From assembly GCA_030038715.1 (NCBI GenBank), contig JASHSO010000503.1, positions 1 to 6,810 of the forward strand: a stretch of DNA of 6,810 nucleotides. The letters are read 5' to 3'. The translations under genes and the position numbers were made by a program. The notes under the pieces were generated by a model. It had not been told where the DNA came from. It worked only from the letters and a program-made list of their open reading frames with translations, and made no database searches. Shown here piece after piece: positions 6,348 through 6,810 of the stretch; positions within the stretch are counted from its first letter, which is position 1; each line of letters begins with the position of its first letter. This DNA comes from Streptosporangiaceae bacterium. Its GTDB lineage: Bacteria; Actinomycetota; Actinomycetes; Streptosporangiales; Streptosporangiaceae.

Positions 6348-6375
6348 GGGACACTGGGCAGGCCGAAGGTCCCCG
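6348..6375. promoter_or_regulatory. DosR/DevR-like box 3 (upstream of the second usp gene)
   Basis: The core GGCCGAAGGTCCC (6361-6373) is identical over 13 bases to box 1, and the - strand reads CGGGGACCTTCGGCCT. The 14-base window 6360-6373 matches 10 of 14 positions of the DosR palindrome. A further GGGAC (6348-6352) lies 16 bases to the left and forms an inverted pair with GTCCC (6369-6373), possibly a weak second site. The box is 58 bases before ATG 6433. DosR targets in mycobacteria include many universal stress genes, which fits this position. Confidence 0.55.
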
Positions 6376-6432
6376 TTCCGGTAGGAAGCAAGCCTCTGCG
6401 CAAACCCGCTAGCGATGCGCAACGCTGGTGTG

Positions 6433-6810
6433 ATGAACAGGTCGCAGGAAACCTCAGCGCACCGGATCGTCGTGGGCGTCGATGGCTCGGAAGCCTCGAA
6501 GGTCGCGCTCAAATGGGCAGTGCGGCAGGCCGAGCTGACCGGAGCGGCGCTCCAGGTGGTCACCGCATGGCACTACCCGGCGATGATCGGCGGTTACGGC
6601 TGGGCGCCGGTCTCCATGGTCGAAATTCCGAACTTCGACGAGATCGCCGAGAAGGTCGTGCGAGACGCGGTCACCGAGGTGGTAGGCCCGCAGAGCGGTG
6701 TGCATGTCAGCACGACCGTGTCTCAGGGCAACGCCGCGCAGGCCCTGCTGGACGCGGCCAAGGGCGCCGACCTGCTGGTGGTGGGCAGCCGGGGCCACGG
6801 CGGGTTCAGC
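6433..6810 (+). CDS. Universal stress protein (UspA family), truncated by the window edge
   Basis: The first 126 residues of a second universal stress protein are present and the reading frame is open to the last base. The N-terminal strand reads RIVVGVDGSEAS (11-22), the classic start of this family. The tail reads DLLVVGSRGHGGF (113-125), with the first half of the ATP motif, G118-x2-G121, intact. In this it differs from the first usp gene of the window, where the second glycine is replaced. The remainder of the motif and the last strand lie beyond the edge. The start is uncertain: ATG 6433, GTG 6430 and ATG 6415 are in the same frame and none has a good Shine-Dalgarno sequence; ATG 6433 gives the usual short lead before the first strand. 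It follows the acetyltransferase gene by 97 bases that contain a DosR-like box, so it probably has its own promoter. Confidence 0.9.
   Translation, partial: MNRSQETSAHRIVVGVDGSEASKVALKWAVRQAELTGAALQVVTAWHYPAMIGGYGWAPVSMVEIPNFDEIAEKVVRDAVTEVVGPQSGVHVSTTVSQGNAAQALLDAAKGADLLVVGSRGHGGFS

Noticed and set aside
1..6810. Mobile elements, phage genes, CRISPR arrays, toxin-antitoxin or defence systems, tRNA or rRNA
   Set aside because: None could be seen. All genes have housekeeping or stress-type domains with uniform high-GC composition, and there are no terminal repeats, spacer arrays or transposase motifs.

Overview
The window looks like chromosomal DNA from a high-GC actinobacterium. The base composition is strongly GC-rich, GTG starts are used, and every recognisable protein belongs to families common in actinomycetes. 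The genus cannot be told from the sequence. There are six genes, one of them cut by the right edge. No rRNA, tRNA, CRISPR array, transposase or integrase is visible.

Layout from left to right: (i) a universal stress protein gene on + (45-587); (ii) a 67-base convergent gap with a perfect hairpin; (iii) a small DUF4031-family gene on - (655-933); (iv) a class I HDAC/AcuC-type deacetylase on - (1073-2278); (v) a zinc-dependent alcohol dehydrogenase on - (2325-3365), 46 bases upstream of acuC and probably co-transcribed with it; (vi) a 291-base divergent control region with two copies of a DosR/DevR-like box, a short palindrome, and a 14-codon leader ORF with a strong ribosome binding site; (vii) a large GNAT plus NDP-forming acyl-CoA synthetase fusion on + (3657-6332, stop to 6335), of the Pat protein-acetyltransferase type with the N-terminal GNAT order known from Streptomyces; (viii) a 97-base gap with a third copy of the box; (ix) the start of a second universal stress protein gene on + (6433 to the window edge).

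The combination suggests a stress or hypoxia locus built around reversible lysine acetylation. A candidate acetyltransferase and a candidate deacetylase are divergently transcribed from one control region and flanked by universal stress proteins, a family that includes a known mycobacterial acetyltransferase substrate. An NAD-type alcohol dehydrogenase would feed the aldehyde/acetate/acetyl-CoA node that Pat and AcuC are known to control. The shared 10-base core CGAAGGTCCC occurs in the adh-pat and pat-usp gaps and fits the DosR (DevR) dormancy-regulator palindrome. The gene family calls are solid. The regulatory and circuit-level claims are inferences.
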